DNA from: Sediminibacterium magnilacihabitans
GTDB lineage: Bacteria; Bacteroidota; Bacteroidia; Chitinophagales; Chitinophagaceae
NCBI GenBank assembly: GCA_002973575.1
Contig: PVEQ01000001.1
Span: 124,001 to 188,000 of the forward strand
DNA: 64,000 nucleotides
Direction of reading: 5' to 3'
Shown here piece by piece: positions 34,411 to 42,930 of the stretch. Every line of letters starts with the position of its first letter. Positions within the stretch are counted from its first letter, which is position 1. The notes under the pieces were generated by a model that ran no database searches, had not been told where the DNA came from, and saw only the letters and a list, made by a program, of their open reading frames with translations. A program made the position numbers and the translations under genes.

Positions 34411-36077
34411 AACGATTAATCATTCAATTTTTATTGGGGCTATTACCGGTAATGGCATTTGCACACGGCGGCGAAGACCATGACGAAGCAAAAAAAGCAA
34501 GTGTAACGCCTGTAAGTTACTTCTCTTCTGAGGCTGCTTCTGAAATTTATGAAGTGCTGCTAAAGTACAGCCCGATAGTGCCAGGCAAGGAAACAATGCT
34601 TCGCCTGTACTTAAGTGAATACAATACTAACAAGCCTATTGACAGCGCTAAACTGGAAATAACAGTAGCCGGTAATCCCAATATAAAGATTACTGCTGTG
34701 AAAATTGACAAAGGTGTATTTGAGTTGAAAACCACATTTCCTGAAAAGAAAGCATATAACCTTGTAGTCAATATCAATAGTTATGCAGGTATTGATTTAA
34801 TCCAGCTAAATAATATTGAAGCTGGAAAAGAATTGGTCACAACAACAACCATGAGCAGTCCTCATGCTCATTGGTACAGCAGTAACTGGTTTTTTGGAAT
34901 ACTTGGATTGCTGATTGGCTTACTTGTTATGTTTTTTATAAATAAAAGCCGCAGCAGGAAAATGATTACAGGAGCTATCATTCTTTTCTGCCTGTTACCG
35001 ACAGCAACATATAATCCGGTTTCTGCCCATGATGGTCATGATGAAGCTGGTGCAGCAAAAAGCGGTGGATCTTCTACAACATTTATAGTTGAGAAAGAAA
35101 CGCAGTTCCTATTTAATATTCAAACACAAAAAATTGCTACTGGAGATTTTAATGAATCATCCGTTTTATTGGGAACTGTAATTGCCGCCCCGCAAGGCCG
35201 GGCTGTTATACAATCACCACAGGCAGGAAAGATTGTTTCCTTAAGCGTAGCCCCGGGCCAAAGAGTTGGTAAAGGACAGGTAGTAGCTGTTATAGAACAA
35301 CAAGTAGATGCCGGAACGCAAATCAGTATCATTTCTCAAAGCAACAGTGTAAATGCTGAGTATGAAGCTGCCAAAGCACAATATGAAAGGTTACTGGCGA
35401 TAGAAGACATTGCAGCGAAAAAAGATATTACTGAAGCAAAGGCCCGGTATGAAAGTGCTAAGAAAAATAAAGCACTATTTGATGCCAATACAGGGAGGAA
35501 TACAGGCAGCACAAAAGCGATAACCCTCACTTCGCCTGTTAGTGGTGTTGTCGGCACTTTTAACTATGCTATAGGTGCTGTTGTAAACAGCGGTGAAACC
35601 TTGTTTGAAATAACCAATCTTGACCAGGTGTTTGTGGAAGCTCAGGTTTTTACAACAGATGCCGAAAAATTGAAATCAGCCACCGGGTTTACCACTATTT
35701 CAAACGTGGATACGCTTGCTTATAAATTGAAAATGATTAGCAGTGCCCAATCAGTTAACAGCGGCAATCAATCCCAGAAAGTAGTATTTGAAATCATTAA
35801 CCCCAAAGGTCAGTTTAAAATTGGTGAAAATGTAAATGTGCGGATGACAGGAAACAATATCATCAGGCAGGTGGTATTACCCAACGAAGCTATCACAGAT
35901 GTAAATGGTAAACCAGCAGTTTTTGTAAAAGATAAGGCTGAGCAATACAGTATCAGCTTTATTGTAAAAGGACAGAGCAATGATAAGTTTACTGTCATCA
36001 GCAAAGGTGCAGAAGATGGTGAACGGATAGTTACTGCCAATGTGTATCAAATGAAAATGATGTATTTAAATCAATAA
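34407..36077 (+). CDS. Adaptor protein with N-terminal YtkA-like domain (fusion)
   Basis: 556 residues, about 150 longer than a normal adaptor. After a signal peptide (AFAHGGEDHDE) comes a beta-sandwich with EIYEVLLKYSPIVPGKETML, like YtkA/FixH or FupA domains (about 25-140), then HAHW, a TM helix (NWFFGILGLLIGLLVMFFI, about 152-172), a second TM (ITGAIILFCLLPTATY) and a His segment (SAHDGHDEA). Residues from about 215 on are a CusB/HlyD adaptor: SPQAGKIVSLSVAPGQRVGK, a helical hairpin (EYEAAKAQYERLLAIED), and SPVSGVVGTFNYAIGAVVN. The fusion puts a possible metal-binding sensor or loader on the same chain as the pump adaptor. Confidence 0.85.
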   Translation: MKRLIIQFLLGLLPVMAFAHGGEDHDEAKKASVTPVSYFSSEAASEIYEVLLKYSPIVPGKETMLRLYLSEYNTNKPIDSAKLEITVAGNPNIKITAVKIDKGVFELKTTFPEKKAYNLVVNINSYAGIDLIQLNNIEAGKELVTTTTMSSPHAHWYSSNWFFGILGLLIGLLVMFFINKSRSRKMITGAIILFCLLPTATYNPVSAHDGHDEAGAAKSGGSSTTFIVEKETQFLFNIQTQKIATGDFNESSVLLGTVIAAPQGRAVIQSPQAGKIVSLSVAPGQRVGKGQVVAVIEQQVDAGTQISIISQSNSVNAEYEAAKAQYERLLAIEDIAAKKDITEAKARYESAKKNKALFDANTGRNTGSTKAITLTSPVSGVVGTFNYAIGAVVNSGETLFEITNLDQVFVEAQVFTTDAEKLKSATGFTTISNVDTLAYKLKMISSAQSVNSGNQSQKVVFEIINPKGQFKIGENVNVRMTGNNIIRQVVLPNEAITDVNGKPAVFVKDKAEQYSISFIVKGQSNDKFTVISKGAEDGERIVTANVYQMKMMYLNQ

Positions 36078-36092
36078 CTAAAATAAACAAAT

Positions 36093-36542
36093 ATGAGAAA
36101 GTTTTTAATGATGTGCCTGCTGCTGGTAACTGTTACCACAACATTTGCACAAAACGGCGATAAAGAAGCCGTAAAGTCAGTGCTGAATAATTACAAAATG
36201 GCAATTGAAAAGTTAGACACTACCGGTGTTGTGAATCTTTTTGTAAAAGACTCTAAAATATATGAACAGGCAAGCGATGAGGGCACAATCGGCCATTATC
36301 TGGAGCATCATTTAGGCCCCGAACTCAAAGAGTTCAAATCATTCGCCTTTAGTAATTACAAAGTGGATGTAACGGTTGCAGGCGAATATGCCTTTTCAAC
36401 CGAAACTTATATCTACACAATCATTCTTGCTAAGGATGGTAAAGAAATAAAAAGCCAGGGAGTGGCTACTTCCATATTAAGAAAAACAAAGGATGGCTGG
36501 AAGATAGTACAAACTCATTCTTCATTCAGAAAAGCAAAATAA
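36093..36542 (+). CDS. Secreted NTF2-like (SnoaL/DUF4440-type) protein
   Basis: 149 residues with signal peptide ending TTFAQ. The fold signature is DKEAVKSVLNNYKMAIEKLD, then DSKIYEQASDEG and a beta-sheet ending SILRKTKDGWKIVQTHSS, which is the typical DUF4440/SnoaL cone. It is a paralogue of the protein at 45504 (similar EKLD(x)TG, LFxxDxxIYE and GxYxxxxxxHLxxELKxxKSxxF patterns). Function is unknown; NTF2-like proteins bind small ligands in a central pocket. It lies 15 bases after the adaptor gene and 23 before an HMA protein, so it is in the efflux operon. A ligand or metal-chelate binding role is only inference. Confidence 0.8.
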   Translation: MRKFLMMCLLLVTVTTTFAQNGDKEAVKSVLNNYKMAIEKLDTTGVVNLFVKDSKIYEQASDEGTIGHYLEHHLGPELKEFKSFAFSNYKVDVTVAGEYAFSTETYIYTIILAKDGKEIKSQGVATSILRKTKDGWKIVQTHSSFRKAK

Positions 36543-36565
36543 ATCTCTGACTATAAAAAGAAAAA

Positions 36566-36919
36566 ATGAAACACCTAAAATCAATGATGCTGTTACTGAT
36601 TGCAACAATCACCTTTACAGCAACAAAAGCACAGGATACCAAGACCGAAACCTTCAAAGTATGGGGCAATTGCGGTATGTGTAAAAAAACAATTGAAAAG
36701 GCAGCTAAAACAGATGGAGTTGAAAAAGCAGAGTGGAACAGGGAAACAAAAATATTTACCCTTGTGTATAATCCGGCAGTTATCAGCAATGAAAAAGTAC
36801 AAAAAGCTATTGCCGCTGTAGGTTACGATACGGAAAAATTTACCGGCGATGACAAGGCTTATGAAAAACTCCCCGGCTGCTGCCATTATGAGAGAAAAAT
36901 GAAAGAGGATATTAATTAA
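36566..36919 (+). CDS. Secreted heavy-metal-associated (HMA) domain protein
   Basis: 117 residues: signal peptide ending TKAQ, then an HMA ferredoxin-like fold with GNCGMCKKTIEKAAK (Cys 36 and 39), a common variant of GMxCxxC. The fold continues as VEKAEWNRETKIFTLVY and ISNEKVQKAIAAVGYDTE. A C-terminal extension LPGCCHYERK adds two Cys and a His, likely a second site. It would carry Cu or Zn/Cd in the periplasm, passing it to the adaptor or lipoproteins around it. Located in the third RND operon between the NTF2-like and heavy-metal-binding lipoprotein genes. Confidence 0.88.
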   Translation: MKHLKSMMLLLIATITFTATKAQDTKTETFKVWGNCGMCKKTIEKAAKTDGVEKAEWNRETKIFTLVYNPAVISNEKVQKAIAAVGYDTEKFTGDDKAYEKLPGCCHYERKMKEDIN

Positions 36920-36952
36920 TTCGTCACTTTTTAAAAAATCAAATAAACAACA

Positions 36953-37954
36953 ATGAAACAAATATTTAAAATTGCCCTGCCAATACTGGCTCTTGGTACA
37001 ATTGTTTTTTTCACTGCCTGCAATAACAGCGGAACAAACTCTAAAAAGGAAAATGCTGATTCAACCCATACGGAAGCGGCTCACAGTGGCGACCATACGT
37101 TTGCCTGCCCTATGCATCCTGAAATAATAGGAAAAGAAGGTGATACATGCCCTAAGTGCGGTATGAAACTGGAACATAATGATAATGCAACCGCAGCAAC
37201 GAATGTATCCATGCAATTCAACACCACTCCGGCAACTGCGAAACCAAATGAGGAAATTACTTTGTCGCTAACACCAAAAATGAAAGATAATCCCAATGAA
37301 CAAGTTCCTTTGGATGTTGAACACACAAAGAAAATCCACCTGATAATTGTAAACGATGACCTTAGCTGGTTTGACCACATACATCCTGAGTTGAACGCAG
37401 ATGGCTCTTATACCGCTAAAGAAAAATTTCCTGCACCCGGCAAGTACACTTTGTTTGCTGACTATAAGCCAAGCGGTGCTAACCATACAGTTGACTATCT
37501 GAATGTAACGGTGGAAGGAACAGTGCCTGCCGCAAAGGTTTACGGACCCGATAAGTTAACCGGCACTGCAGGTGACGGATTTTCTGTGTCACTTGCCCCG
37601 GAAGGAGGAAAGTTTTTAACCAACATGGCTATGCATATTAACGGTGTTATGATGCTTAATGGTAAAGAAGTAGATGTAAACACTTTAGAGGATTACCTCG
37701 GTGCAAAAGCCCATATGGTAGTTGTAAGCCTTGCCGATAAAAAATATTTGCATGTTCATCCAAGTGTGGAAGGTGGCAAGTTTGATTTGCATACAACATT
37801 TGATAAGCCGGGTGTATATCGTGGTTGGATACAATTCCAGAGTAAAGGGAAAGTTTACACCAGCGACTTTGTAATGAATGTTGCAGAAGGCAACGCTGAT
37901 AATATGAAAGGCATGGATATGAAAAAGGACGAACATACTGACCATGCACATTAG
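36953..37954 (+). CDS. Lipoprotein with heavy-metal-binding domain and two beta-sandwich domains
   Basis: 333 residues. Lipobox FFTAC (Cys about 21), a His-rich linker (HTEAAHSGDH), and one heavy-metal-binding domain ([25 protein letters not shown]; about 50-75). Two Ig-like or YtkA-like modules follow: about 85-190 with KKIHLIIVNDDLSWFDHIHPEL, and about 205-315 with LGAKAHMVVVSLADKKYLH and VHPSVEGGKF. Both HIHP and HVHP motifs are typical of metal-binding sandwich proteins seen with copper systems. The C-terminus is Met/His-rich (NMKGMDMKKDEHTDHAH). It is probably an outer- or inner-membrane anchored periplasmic metal buffer. Confidence 0.85.
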   Translation: MKQIFKIALPILALGTIVFFTACNNSGTNSKKENADSTHTEAAHSGDHTFACPMHPEIIGKEGDTCPKCGMKLEHNDNATAATNVSMQFNTTPATAKPNEEITLSLTPKMKDNPNEQVPLDVEHTKKIHLIIVNDDLSWFDHIHPELNADGSYTAKEKFPAPGKYTLFADYKPSGANHTVDYLNVTVEGTVPAAKVYGPDKLTGTAGDGFSVSLAPEGGKFLTNMAMHINGVMMLNGKEVDVNTLEDYLGAKAHMVVVSLADKKYLHVHPSVEGGKFDLHTTFDKPGVYRGWIQFQSKGKVYTSDFVMNVAEGNADNMKGMDMKKDEHTDHAH

Positions 37955-37990
37955 TAATTAATTTATTTTCTAACAATAAAATTTTAAACA

Positions 37991-38419
37991 ATGAAAAAGA
38001 TAACAATCCTGGCTACAATGATGCTGATAGCATCCTTTACCACATTTGCACAACATAGCGGCGGCGACCATAAACATGGTTCACCACATGGAGGAACAGT
38101 TAAATCTGCCGGTGATTTTCATATTGAAGTAAGTGTAAAAGATGGAATGGTGATGGCCTATTTACTGGACGGCAAGGAAAAAGCGATGAAGAATACAGGT
38201 GTAACGGGAACAGCGGTTATACAAATGGTTGATGGGCAAACTTCAAATATTACATTAATCCCAAGTGGAAACGAAGGGTTTATGTACACTCTTGACAAGA
38301 ATAAAAAGTACAACAAGGCCATTGTAACGTTTACAAGCGGTGGTAAAACTGCATCAGCTTCGTTTGACCTGACTGTAAAGGCCAAGCCTGCAGCAGATGG
38401 ACATGACCATCAACATTAA
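37991..38419 (+). CDS. Small secreted His-flanked protein, 142 aa
   Basis: Signal peptide ending TTFAQ. The mature chain opens with HSGGDHKHGSPHGGTVKSAG and ends with DGHDHQH, with a beta-sandwich between them (FHIEVSVKDGMVMAYLLDG to ASASFDLTVKAK). The His clusters at both ends could bind Zn, Ni or Cu(II). The central pattern GGTVKSAGDFHIEVS recurs in periplasmic proteins adjacent to RND efflux genes in Bacteroidota, but the family has no name known to me. Last gene of the operon, immediately followed by a strong terminator. Confidence 0.7.
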   Translation: MKKITILATMMLIASFTTFAQHSGGDHKHGSPHGGTVKSAGDFHIEVSVKDGMVMAYLLDGKEKAMKNTGVTGTAVIQMVDGQTSNITLIPSGNEGFMYTLDKNKKYNKAIVTFTSGGKTASASFDLTVKAKPAADGHDHQH

Positions 38420-38427
38420 TCCGTAAA

Positions 38428-38460
38428 ATATCATGGCAGGCAATCCACCTGCCATGATAT
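38428..38460 (+). terminator. Strong 13-bp perfect hairpin terminator
   Basis: ATATCATGGCAGG (38428-38440) and CCTGCCATGATAT (38448-38460) are perfectly complementary with a 7-base loop, 8 bases after the stop at 38419. A run ATTGTTTTTA follows about 12 bases later. It ends the operon starting at 32604 or 33220 and would work in both directions. Confidence 0.8.
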
Positions 38461-38511
38461 AACCAATTGCATTGTTTTTATAAGTACCGTTAAAAAATTA
38501 TTTAACACCGG

Positions 38512-39423
38512 ATGTTGGAGCCTGCTCAAAAATATGATGCTGAAGTTAAACTGAGACTTATACCGGATATAATTCCGGGATGGAAAACAATTATAACACT
38601 GGTTTCCATAACAGTACTTTTTGGTTTCTCAATCTGGTGGTTCAATAAAAACCCGGCTTTACAGGGTTTGTGGAACAACTTCATCATTGACAAAAGGGTG
38701 CCTGCGTCATTTTGCGAACAGCTGCATATAAACAGCCCGGTCCGTCAGCCGGTTAATACTTTTAGTAACATAATTTATTTGGTTACCGCTATCATCATTT
38801 TGAGTGCCTCATGGAAAAGCAAACGTTCAAACACAAATGAGCACCTGGTTAAAAGCAATTTTTTCTCAATTCTTTTTGCCTTTGTGCTGCTGTATGTTTT
38901 TGCTGCAAGTACTTTTTACCATGCTTCTCTCATCGGAATAGCTCATACGCTTGATTATTCTGCTGTATTTTCTTTTTCGCTTTTCCCTGTTATGTTTCTT
39001 CTATATCAATGGTGGCTTATGAAAAAGAAAAAATTGTCAAATACGAAAAGGAGAAAAACAGAAATCCGTTTTTTATTGGTTTTTTGCGGCGCTAACCTTG
39101 GGCTGGCTTTGCTAACGCCAAAGGGCAAGGAACAGATTGTAGCCATATTACTCGTTTTGTTTTTTTTGGCAACAGCTATTATTACCCTCGTAATTGAGAA
39201 ACATAAGTCCGGGACCAGTTATCTTATTTACTCCATCCTTGCGGTTCTGACGGCGACGGTATGGTTTGAGTTTGATAAAAATAAAATTGCATGCAACCCA
39301 AGAAGTTTTTTTCAGCCGCATAGTCTTTGGAATGTTTTTATTGGGGTATCAGCATTCTGGTTTTACCTGTATATGTGTATAGAGAAAAGCGGTGAACCTT
39401 TAATTGTAAAATTGGAACAATAG
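38512..39423 (+). CDS. CREST/ceramidase-like multi-pass membrane protein
   Basis: 303 residues, about seven transmembrane helices. Features of the CREST hydrolase superfamily (alkaline ceramidase, PAQR) are visible: a Ser and His in STFYHASLIG (about 131-140), an Asp in HTLDYSAVF, and a C-terminal PHSLWNVFIG (about 267-276), with FCEQLH and RQPVNTFSN near the first helix. These form a Zn-dependent membrane amidase/hydrolase site in known members. Bacteroidota make sphingolipids, so a ceramide substrate is possible, but the link to metal resistance is unknown. It starts 52 bases after a strong terminator and is followed by a large nested hairpin, so it is probably a separate unit. Confidence 0.75.
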   Translation: MLEPAQKYDAEVKLRLIPDIIPGWKTIITLVSITVLFGFSIWWFNKNPALQGLWNNFIIDKRVPASFCEQLHINSPVRQPVNTFSNIIYLVTAIIILSASWKSKRSNTNEHLVKSNFFSILFAFVLLYVFAASTFYHASLIGIAHTLDYSAVFSFSLFPVMFLLYQWWLMKKKKLSNTKRRKTEIRFLLVFCGANLGLALLTPKGKEQIVAILLVLFFLATAIITLVIEKHKSGTSYLIYSILAVLTATVWFEFDKNKIACNPRSFFQPHSLWNVFIGVSAFWFYLYMCIEKSGEPLIVKLEQ

Positions 39424-39466
39424 TTATTTTATATGAATAATGCAGTGGTTAAGGTTTGATGGTGAA

Positions 39467-39544
39467 CAACAGGCGGCCTGCTGCCCTCTTTCCATTCAGC
39501 AGTGATGGAGGATTTTTTCTCAGGCAGCAGGCGCCTGTTTGTTG
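39467..39544 (+). other. Large nested hairpin between the ceramidase-like gene and the RND permease
   Basis: CAACAGGCGGCCTGCTGCC (39467-39485) pairs with GGCAGCAGGCGCCTGTTTGTTG (39523-39544) apart from one bulged G and a few mismatches at the outer end. The interior has a smaller hairpin TCCAT (39491-39495) with ATGGA. The GC-rich stem is unusual for this AT-rich window. It begins 43 bases after a stop and ends 78 bases before the RND start. Confidence 0.6.
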
Positions 39545-39622
39545 TAACTCTAATATTGAATCAATTATTTGAACTACTTCAGATAATGTGTATCTGAAAA
39601 CATACTATTTAAATTATTTGAA

Positions 39623-42600
39623 ATGCTGAACAGACTCATACACTTCTCTCTTAAGAACCGTTTACTTGTGGTGGCTACAGCTGCTCTGTTAATGGTGTAT
39701 GGCGTTTTTACTTTGGTAAACCTGCCTGTGGATGTTTTACCTGATTTAAACCGGCCCAGGGTAACTATTTTCCTTGAATCTAATGGCATGTCACCAGAAG
39801 AAATTGAAGCGCAGGTTATATTACCCGTTGAAACTTCTTTGAATGGCGCACCTGGAGTAGAAGTAGTAAGGTCAGTAGCATCTCCCGGATTGGGTTTGGT
39901 ATTTGTAGAATTTGACTGGAAGACGGATATATACAGGGCCCGGCAATTGACTGCGGAGAAAATACAAACGGTTCAACTGCCTAATAAGATTGTACCTGTA
40001 ATGGGGCCTATCAGCTCTGTTATGGGACAGTTTATGATGATAGCCGTTTCTTCCGATACTACATCTCCTGAAGATTTGAGAACGCTGAGTGATTTTGTTA
40101 TCCGCAGAAGGCTGATGAGTGTTAAAGGTATTGCACAGGTAATTCCCATTGGCGGTGTCCGGATGCAGTACCAGGTTTTAATTTCTCCGGAAAAATTACG
40201 GCAGTATAATTTATCTGTAGGTGATGTTGACAATGCTCTGCAGCTTACAAATATCAACACAACAGGCGGCTTTGTAAACGACAATAAAGGCTCTGAAGTG
40301 TTGGTTCGTAATCTTGCACGGGCAAATACATTAGAAGATTTGGCCAATACGGTAGTAGCCAATAAAAATGGCGCACCTGTACTCCTTCGCCAACTGGCCG
40401 AAGTAAAATTTGGCGGGCCAGTTAAAAGAGGTGATGGTTCCCTTAATGGGAAACCTGCTGTAATCCTGAGCATAGAAAAACAGCCGAATGCCAATACGGT
40501 TACATTAACATCAGAAATTATAAAAGCAATTGATGATATAAAAAAATCAGTACCGTCTGATGTAAAGATTAATACGGATGTATTTCAGCAAAAACATTTT
40601 ATTGTAAACTCCCTTACCAATGTGGAGGAAGCTTTAAGAGATGGGTTTATCCTGGTTATAATCATTTTGTTTCTCTTCCTTCTTAATTTCAGAACTACCA
40701 TCATTACACTCACTGCTATTCCTCTATCACTTATTATTACGGCGATTGTTTTTAAAATGTTTGGAATATCCATCAATACACTTACACTTGGCGGCCTTGC
40801 CATTGCCATTGGCGAGTTGGTGGATGATGCGATTGTAGATGTGGAAAATGTATTCCGGCGATTAAAGGAAAACTGGATAAGCCCCAACCCAAGACCACTT
40901 ATGAAAGTGGTTTATGAGGCCAGCAGTGAGGTGAGAAATTCAATTGTATATGCCACTATCATTGTTGTACTCGTATTTCTTCCATTGTTTTATTTGCAGG
41001 GTATTGAGGGAAAAATATTTGCGCCATTAGGTATAGCATATATCACTTCAATCATAGCTTCTTTAGCCGTATCACTTACCGTTACACCGGCTTTGTGCAG
41101 CTACCTGTTAGGTAAAAAAAGGTATCTCGACCATGTAAATCTTGCTTTCTGGAAAGGAAGAAAAAAACACACCCACACTTTTGAAGAGGCCGAACAGGAA
41201 AAACCTCATGGGCGGACTATTGAAGAAGAAGCTTTGTATGCCTCCTCTCATGACGACAGTACTTTCGTAAAGTTCTTAAAGCGACAGGACATCAAATTAC
41301 TTAAGATAGGATTAAAGCATCCGAAAATAGTTATTGGCATTGCAATCACAATGATTATAACTTCTATTAGTGTCATTCCTTTTTTGGGAACAGAATTTTT
41401 GCCTCCGTTTAATGAAGGCAGTTTTACAATCAATCTTTCACTGCCACCAGGTACTTCACTGGAAGAAGCAAATAAAACAGGGAGCATTGCTGAAAAGGAA
41501 ATTTTAAAAGTTCCGGGTGTGCAACTTACTGCCCGCCGAACCGGCCGGGCCGAACTGGATGAACATGCAGAACCGCCAAGCAACTCAGAAATTGAAGTAG
41601 CGTTAGAAGCCGATAAAATTGGCAACAGGGACAAAATACTTGCGCAGATAAGAGAAAGGCTATCCATATTAAAAGGTGTAACCGTAAATATAGGGCAACC
41701 CATTTCTCACCGGCTTGACCATTTACTTTCAGGTGTTCGGGCACAGATTGCCATCAAAATATTTGGAAACGATTTGGCTGACTTACGCAGTAATGCCGCC
41801 AGGCTAAAAGATATCATCAGTACAGTTCCCGGCGCTGTGGATGTACAGGTTGAAAAACAGGTATTGGTGCCCCAGCTAAGTATAAGAATAGACCGTGCGG
41901 CTGTACAGCGGTACGGATTGCAAGTGGGTAAAGTAGCCGAGGATATTGAAATTTTTTACAACGGTAAAGTAAGTACCCAGATATTGGACGGGCAAAAAAC
42001 ATTTGATATCGTTTTGAGAACCTCAGACAGTATAAGAAATAACCTTGATGAAGTGGGAAACACACAAATCGCCACATCTGATGGAGCGCTGATTCCGCTA
42101 AAACAAATCGCACAAATTGAAATGGAAAGCGGTGTCAATTCTGTATATCATGAAAACACATTAAGGCGAATTGTGGTTTCTGCTAATGTACAAGGCCGGG
42201 ACCTTGGCAGCACGGTAAAGGAAATGCAACAGAAGGTAAATGAACAATTACAACTGCCGCAGGGGTATTTCTTGCAATGGGGTGGCCAGTTTGAAAGCCA
42301 GCAATCCGCTTCCAAACTCATCACAATACTGAGTATCTTCTCAATTGCAGGTATTTTTTTAGTACTATATAGTCATTTTAAATCGAGCCGCATAGCGCTT
42401 CAGATTATGCTGAATGTGCCATTGGCATTGATAGGAAGTGTGGTGGCGGTATTACTCACCGGAGGTGTTTTTTCTATTGCTACTATGGTAGGCTTTATTA
42501 CACTTACAGGTATAGCATCAAGGAATGGTATTATGATGATAAGTCATTACATACACCTGGTGGAATTTGAAGGCGAAACCTTTAATGATAAAATGATTAT

Positions 42601-42853
42601 CCGTGGTTCGCTGGAAAGATTAGTGCCAGTGTTGATGACTGCCTTGGTCGCAGCATTAGCATTAATTCCATTAACGTTGGATGCCACTGCACCGGGAAAA
42701 GAAATATTATACCCTGTTGCTACTGTTATCCTCGGCGGGTTAATCAGTTCTACTTTATTAGATATGATTGTAACACCTGTTGTATTTAAACAGTTTGGCA
42801 AAAAAGCATTGGACAAATACATAGCTGAGCATACTAAAAAAGAAATGGAGTAA
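39623..42853 (+). CDS. Heavy-metal RND permease, non-Cus type (third system)
   Basis: 1076 residues in one chain. Porter domains begin with PVDVLPDLNRPRVTIFLESN; TM4 reads GGLAIAIGELVDDAIVDVEN, with a double Asp and a Glu, and TM10-12 contain MVGFITLTGIASRNGIMM. This TM4 pattern differs from both CusA (VVDPGIVMAEN) and CzcA (DFGLIVDGAVIIVEN) types and matches an uncharacterised heavy-metal RND subgroup. The CusA Met triad is missing (FTINLSLPPG at the first position), so Cu(I)/Ag(I) is unlikely. A cytoplasmic loop with HTHTFEEAEQEKPHGR is longer than usual. Its partners are the TolC and adaptor at 33220-36077, 3.5 kb upstream. Confidence 0.9.
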   Translation: MLNRLIHFSLKNRLLVVATAALLMVYGVFTLVNLPVDVLPDLNRPRVTIFLESNGMSPEEIEAQVILPVETSLNGAPGVEVVRSVASPGLGLVFVEFDWKTDIYRARQLTAEKIQTVQLPNKIVPVMGPISSVMGQFMMIAVSSDTTSPEDLRTLSDFVIRRRLMSVKGIAQVIPIGGVRMQYQVLISPEKLRQYNLSVGDVDNALQLTNINTTGGFVNDNKGSEVLVRNLARANTLEDLANTVVANKNGAPVLLRQLAEVKFGGPVKRGDGSLNGKPAVILSIEKQPNANTVTLTSEIIKAIDDIKKSVPSDVKINTDVFQQKHFIVNSLTNVEEALRDGFILVIIILFLFLLNFRTTIITLTAIPLSLIITAIVFKMFGISINTLTLGGLAIAIGELVDDAIVDVENVFRRLKENWISPNPRPLMKVVYEASSEVRNSIVYATIIVVLVFLPLFYLQGIEGKIFAPLGIAYITSIIASLAVSLTVTPALCSYLLGKKRYLDHVNLAFWKGRKKHTHTFEEAEQEKPHGRTIEEEALYASSHDDSTFVKFLKRQDIKLLKIGLKHPKIVIGIAITMIITSISVIPFLGTEFLPPFNEGSFTINLSLPPGTSLEEANKTGSIAEKEILKVPGVQLTARRTGRAELDEHAEPPSNSEIEVALEADKIGNRDKILAQIRERLSILKGVTVNIGQPISHRLDHLLSGVRAQIAIKIFGNDLADLRSNAARLKDIISTVPGAVDVQVEKQVLVPQLSIRIDRAAVQRYGLQVGKVAEDIEIFYNGKVSTQILDGQKTFDIVLRTSDSIRNNLDEVGNTQIATSDGALIPLKQIAQIEMESGVNSVYHENTLRRIVVSANVQGRDLGSTVKEMQQKVNEQLQLPQGYFLQWGGQFESQQSASKLITILSIFSIAGIFLVLYSHFKSSRIALQIMLNVPLALIGSVVAVLLTGGVFSIATMVGFITLTGIASRNGIMMISHYIHLVEFEGETFNDKMIIRGSLERLVPVLMTALVAALALIPLTLDATAPGKEILYPVATVILGGLISSTLLDMIVTPVVFKQFGKKALDKYIAEHTKKEME

Positions 42854-42930
42854 TAGAACGATATAGCTAAACACCTTATTCAGCGATGAGTGTTGTTAAA
42901 CAATATTGGCAACCGTTAAAAGTAAAAACA

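Noticed and set aside
39467-39544. Integron attC site
   Set aside because: Size and nested structure suit attC, but the RYYYAAC and GTTRRRY core sites are missing and no integrase is in the window. The same holds for the repeats at 44120 and 59361.
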